Assembly (NCBI GenBank): GCA_003218935.1
Contig: QHPA01000238.1
Span: forward strand, 1-8,618
Length of the DNA: 8,618 nucleotides
From: Verrucomicrobiota bacterium
Lineage (GTDB): Bacteria > Verrucomicrobiota > Verrucomicrobiia > Limisphaerales > AV2
Direction of reading: 5' to 3'
Shown: positions 7,030-8,618 of the stretch, in pieces
Position numbering within the stretch: position 1 is the stretch's first letter
Layout of the letters: the number at the start of each line of letters is the position of its first letter
Program-made: the position numbers and the translations under genes
Notes under the pieces: generated by a model
What the model was told of the DNA's origin: nothing
Seen by the model: only the letters and a program-made list of their open reading frames with translations
Databases searched by the model: none

Positions 7030-7671
7030 TCAGCGCGGCAAAGCCGCTGCCGTGTCCGGCGCGACGATCACATACTCCTGCTCAAACCATTCACGGAGAG
7101 TCTGCGGTTTCCTGGCCGTCTCCGGGAGGGCATCAAACCGAGGCACAATCGCCAGATCGATGAGGCGCCTCTCCAGGAGCGGTTGGTAATCGGGACGGTA
7201 ACCAGCCACGACGACTATCTTCGGAGCCTTCTGTTGCAATGCGTCCAGGTCCCGATTTGCCAACAGGGGGAACCCCAGAAAAAGGACGATCGCTCCGGCC
7301 TTTGGATGCTTCTGAAGTAAATTGAAGAATTGCTCTGCCGGGATTCTTCCTCCGGCGGTCATCATCGTCATGGCATCCATAGTGATCTTTTCGACGTCAA
7401 CCGTCACCTTTGCATTTTTTCGCGCCGTTGCCTGGAACGCCTTGATCTGAGCTGCCAGCGCGGGCATTTCGAATTCGCGGCTATCCTGAGCGACGACAAC
7501 AATCTGGCGCCTGTCACCGATCAGCTTGATGGTTTCCTCAGCCGCCACCGCTCCCAACGACTGGTATGGGCCCAATTCGATTTTCGGTTCCCGCCGGGTG
7601 AGAACGAGAAAACTCGAAGCGCTGAGAATCCCCAGAACGGCGATGGCGCCGAGGATGGTCTTCCGGTTCAT
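7030..7671 (-). CDS. Membrane-anchored protein of unknown function, 213 residues
   Basis: The ATG at 7671 gives MNRKTILGAIAVLGILSASS, a short basic start followed by one hydrophobic helix (about 5-24), then a soluble domain to residue 213. This is a signal anchor or an uncleaved signal peptide; the bulk is predicted outside the cytoplasmic membrane. The soluble part alternates strands and helices (QIVVVAQDS 56-64, GAIVLFLGFPLL 126-137, KIVVVAGYRPDY 151-162, RLIDLAIVPRF 169-179), a Rossmann-like or periplasmic-binding-like pattern. No enzymatic motif is recognised. A TTG at 7743 would add 24 arginine-rich residues and leave a 4-bp gap to the gene before it; the ATG is preferred because a normal signal anchor then begins at once. 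It lies 76 bp downstream of the pseudopilin gene on the same strand, so the two may be co-transcribed. Its stop is 35 bp from the stop of the convergent aldehyde dehydrogenase gene. Confidence 0.8.
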   Translation of the reverse strand: MNRKTILGAIAVLGILSASSFLVLTRREPKIELGPYQSLGAVAAEETIKLIGDRRQIVVVAQDSREFEMPALAAQIKAFQATARKNAKVTVDVEKITMDAMTMMTAGGRIPAEQFFNLLQKHPKAGAIVLFLGFPLLANRDLDALQQKAPKIVVVAGYRPDYQPLLERRLIDLAIVPRFDALPETARKPQTLREWFEQEYVIVAPDTAAALPR

Positions 7672-7747
7672 GTTGCGGTTCTGCCGTCCGGTTGCTCTCG
7701 TTTTCCGACGTCGCTGCGATCGAACCGACGGCCACACTGTCAAGTAT

Positions 7748-8515
7748 CTATTCCAGGTCCCAGAGCCAGCGAGGATCGTACTTTCCGTTGCCGCCCAACC
7801 AGGGCGCGCCCGTGGCGGTGTTGCCGGCTTCGTCCTTGCCCGGAAAATACTGAAGGCCGATGGCGCTGACTTTCAAGGTTTGCGCATGGCCATCAACAAA
7901 ACCACAATTGCTTCTCTTGTTATGCCGGGGGACCGGACGATGAGGCACATCGTCGTAGTACCCTCGATTCGTCGGGGTGCGCCAATACAAAAACTCAGCG
8001 CGAGGTGTCTCACGCCATAAGTCCGGATCCCGCTCTTTCGGGTTGCTGACCAGGCCGGCGTCTGCCAGAGGAATGGATTCACTGGGCTTTTTAACACTGG
8101 ACAACTTGGGTCGGGATTGGTCGGACCAGGCTGAAAGCTCGGGATGATTCATGGCGATGCCGAACTGGGTCTGCACACTGGGGCACTTGATGATATTGGT
8201 TCCTTGCAGCGTGGGGCGAAGCAAATCGACCCACCAGGTAACGTCCCCCGGGAACAGCGCGCCGGGCGGGGCTTTGGCGAAGAGATATAGCGTCACTATG
8301 TCGTCTTTGTTGTCGTTTGCGTAAATCGTGTAGCCCAGAATGATCTGTTTCATATTGCTCAAACACTTGATGCCTCTGGCCTTCTCCTTGGCTTTGGCCA
8401 GGGCGGGAAGGAGCAGCGACGCCAGAATCGCGATGATCGCAATCACCACCAGCAATTCGATCAGGGTGAAGCCGCTCGGTTGGTTCGTTTCGCGGTCGGT
8501 GATTGTTTTTTTCAT
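7748..8515 (-). CDS. Type II/IV pseudopilin-like protein with FVDGH C-terminal motif
   Basis: The 255-residue product has a class III (prepilin) signal. A short leader ending in PSG (13-15) precedes [20 protein letters not shown] (16-35), with cleavage expected between Gly15 and Phe16 and the conserved Glu at position +5 (Glu20). The helix continues into [23 protein letters not shown], then YANDNKDD (65-72) and a globular domain with Cys51, Cys111 and Cys204. Near the end comes [14 protein letters not shown] (197-210), the H...FVDGH signature of pseudopilin-like proteins that are greatly expanded in Verrucomicrobiota, Lentisphaerae and Planctomycetes. Known role of the class: processing by prepilin peptidase and insertion in the inner membrane, sometimes as part of a secretion pseudopilus; the function of these expanded single members is mostly unknown. 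No secretion ATPase, platform protein or peptidase gene is adjacent. The start ATG at 8515 directly precedes the basic leader MKKTITDRE. Confidence 0.92.
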   Translation of the reverse strand: MKKTITDRETNQPSGFTLIELLVVIAIIAILASLLLPALAKAKEKARGIKCLSNMKQIILGYTIYANDNKDDIVTLYLFAKAPPGALFPGDVTWWVDLLRPTLQGTNIIKCPSVQTQFGIAMNHPELSAWSDQSRPKLSSVKKPSESIPLADAGLVSNPKERDPDLWRETPRAEFLYWRTPTNRGYYDDVPHRPVPRHNKRSNCGFVDGHAQTLKVSAIGLQYFPGKDEAGNTATGAPWLGGNGKYDPRWLWDLE

Positions 8516-8618
8516 GATAGAGCTTCAGGTTTCCAATCGTCTGCCATCCCGCTAGTGGCCGTTCTTGCAATTCTGCCCGCGTCAGCGCCCATGCGCCCTC
8601 AGTAACGGTTTGTTTACT
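8516..8618 (-). promoter_or_regulatory. Upstream region of the pseudopilin gene
   Basis: The 103 bp before the pseudopilin start reach the window edge. They contain no convincing gene: the one open frame through here is the out-of-register shadow of the pseudopilin. The promoter is expected here, but I could not place -35/-10 boxes. A GGAAAC about 15 nt before the ATG is at best a weak ribosome-binding site. Confidence 0.3.

Noticed and set aside
7000..7047. GCGAATTCGC palindrome (7000-7009) and GCGGC-AAA-GCCGC hairpin (7035-7047) between convergent genes, considered as a bidirectional terminator
   Set aside because: The palindrome has no loop, the hairpin lies inside the end of the minus-strand gene, and neither is followed by a T-run in either direction.
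7672..7743. TTG start adding 24 residues to the membrane-anchored protein
   Set aside because: The added residues are arginine-rich and precede a normal signal anchor; ATG 7671 is the simpler start. The 4-bp spacing from the pseudopilin stop keeps it a weak alternative.

Overview
The window looks like a piece of a Verrucomicrobiota chromosome, probably from the Pedosphaera/Limisphaerales side of the phylum. The best evidence is the type II/IV pseudopilin at the right end: its [20 protein letters not shown] leader helix, the [11 protein letters not shown] stretch after it and the C-terminal FVDGH motif are typical of the large pseudopilin families of that phylum. The GC-rich coding sequence, the weak or absent Shine-Dalgarno sequences and the intergenic CGATGTT/AACATCG repeats agree with this. 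The assignment is an inference; there is no rRNA or other phylogenetic marker.

Left part (1-2135, minus strand). One continuous open frame runs from an ATG at 1729 off the left edge. It encodes a fusion of a BadF/BadG-type sugar kinase (MurNAc/GlcNAc kinase, MurK/NagK-like) with N-acetylmuramic acid 6-phosphate etherase (MurQ). This would combine two successive steps of peptidoglycan amino-sugar salvage in one chain: MurNAc to MurNAc-6-P to GlcNAc-6-P plus D-lactate. Upstream of it lie a 68-nt imperfect palindrome (1833-1900), whose changes favour RNA pairing on the minus strand, and a 56-residue single-pass membrane protein gene (1965-2135).

Centre (2248-6994, plus strand). A 995-residue exported protein combines an N-terminal TolB-like beta-propeller, an M28 zinc aminopeptidase domain with a PA-like insert, and a C-terminal PDZ domain. 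A 322-bp gene-free stretch with a dispersed-type repeat separates it from a divergent aldehyde-dehydrogenase-fold protein. That protein keeps the catalytic cysteine and cofactor-loop motifs but has HGPG where classical enzymes have the ELGG glutamate motif.

Right part (7030-8515, minus strand). A pseudopilin gene is followed 76 bp downstream by a gene for a membrane-anchored protein of unknown function. This pair converges on the aldehyde dehydrogenase gene.

The genes do not form one obvious pathway. The common theme is the cell envelope and turnover of external polymers: wall-sugar salvage, an exported peptidase and a pseudopilin. No tRNA, rRNA, CRISPR array, transposase or phage gene was seen. 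The features most worth following up are the kinase-etherase fusion, the minus-strand hairpin in front of it, and the unusual aldehyde dehydrogenase.
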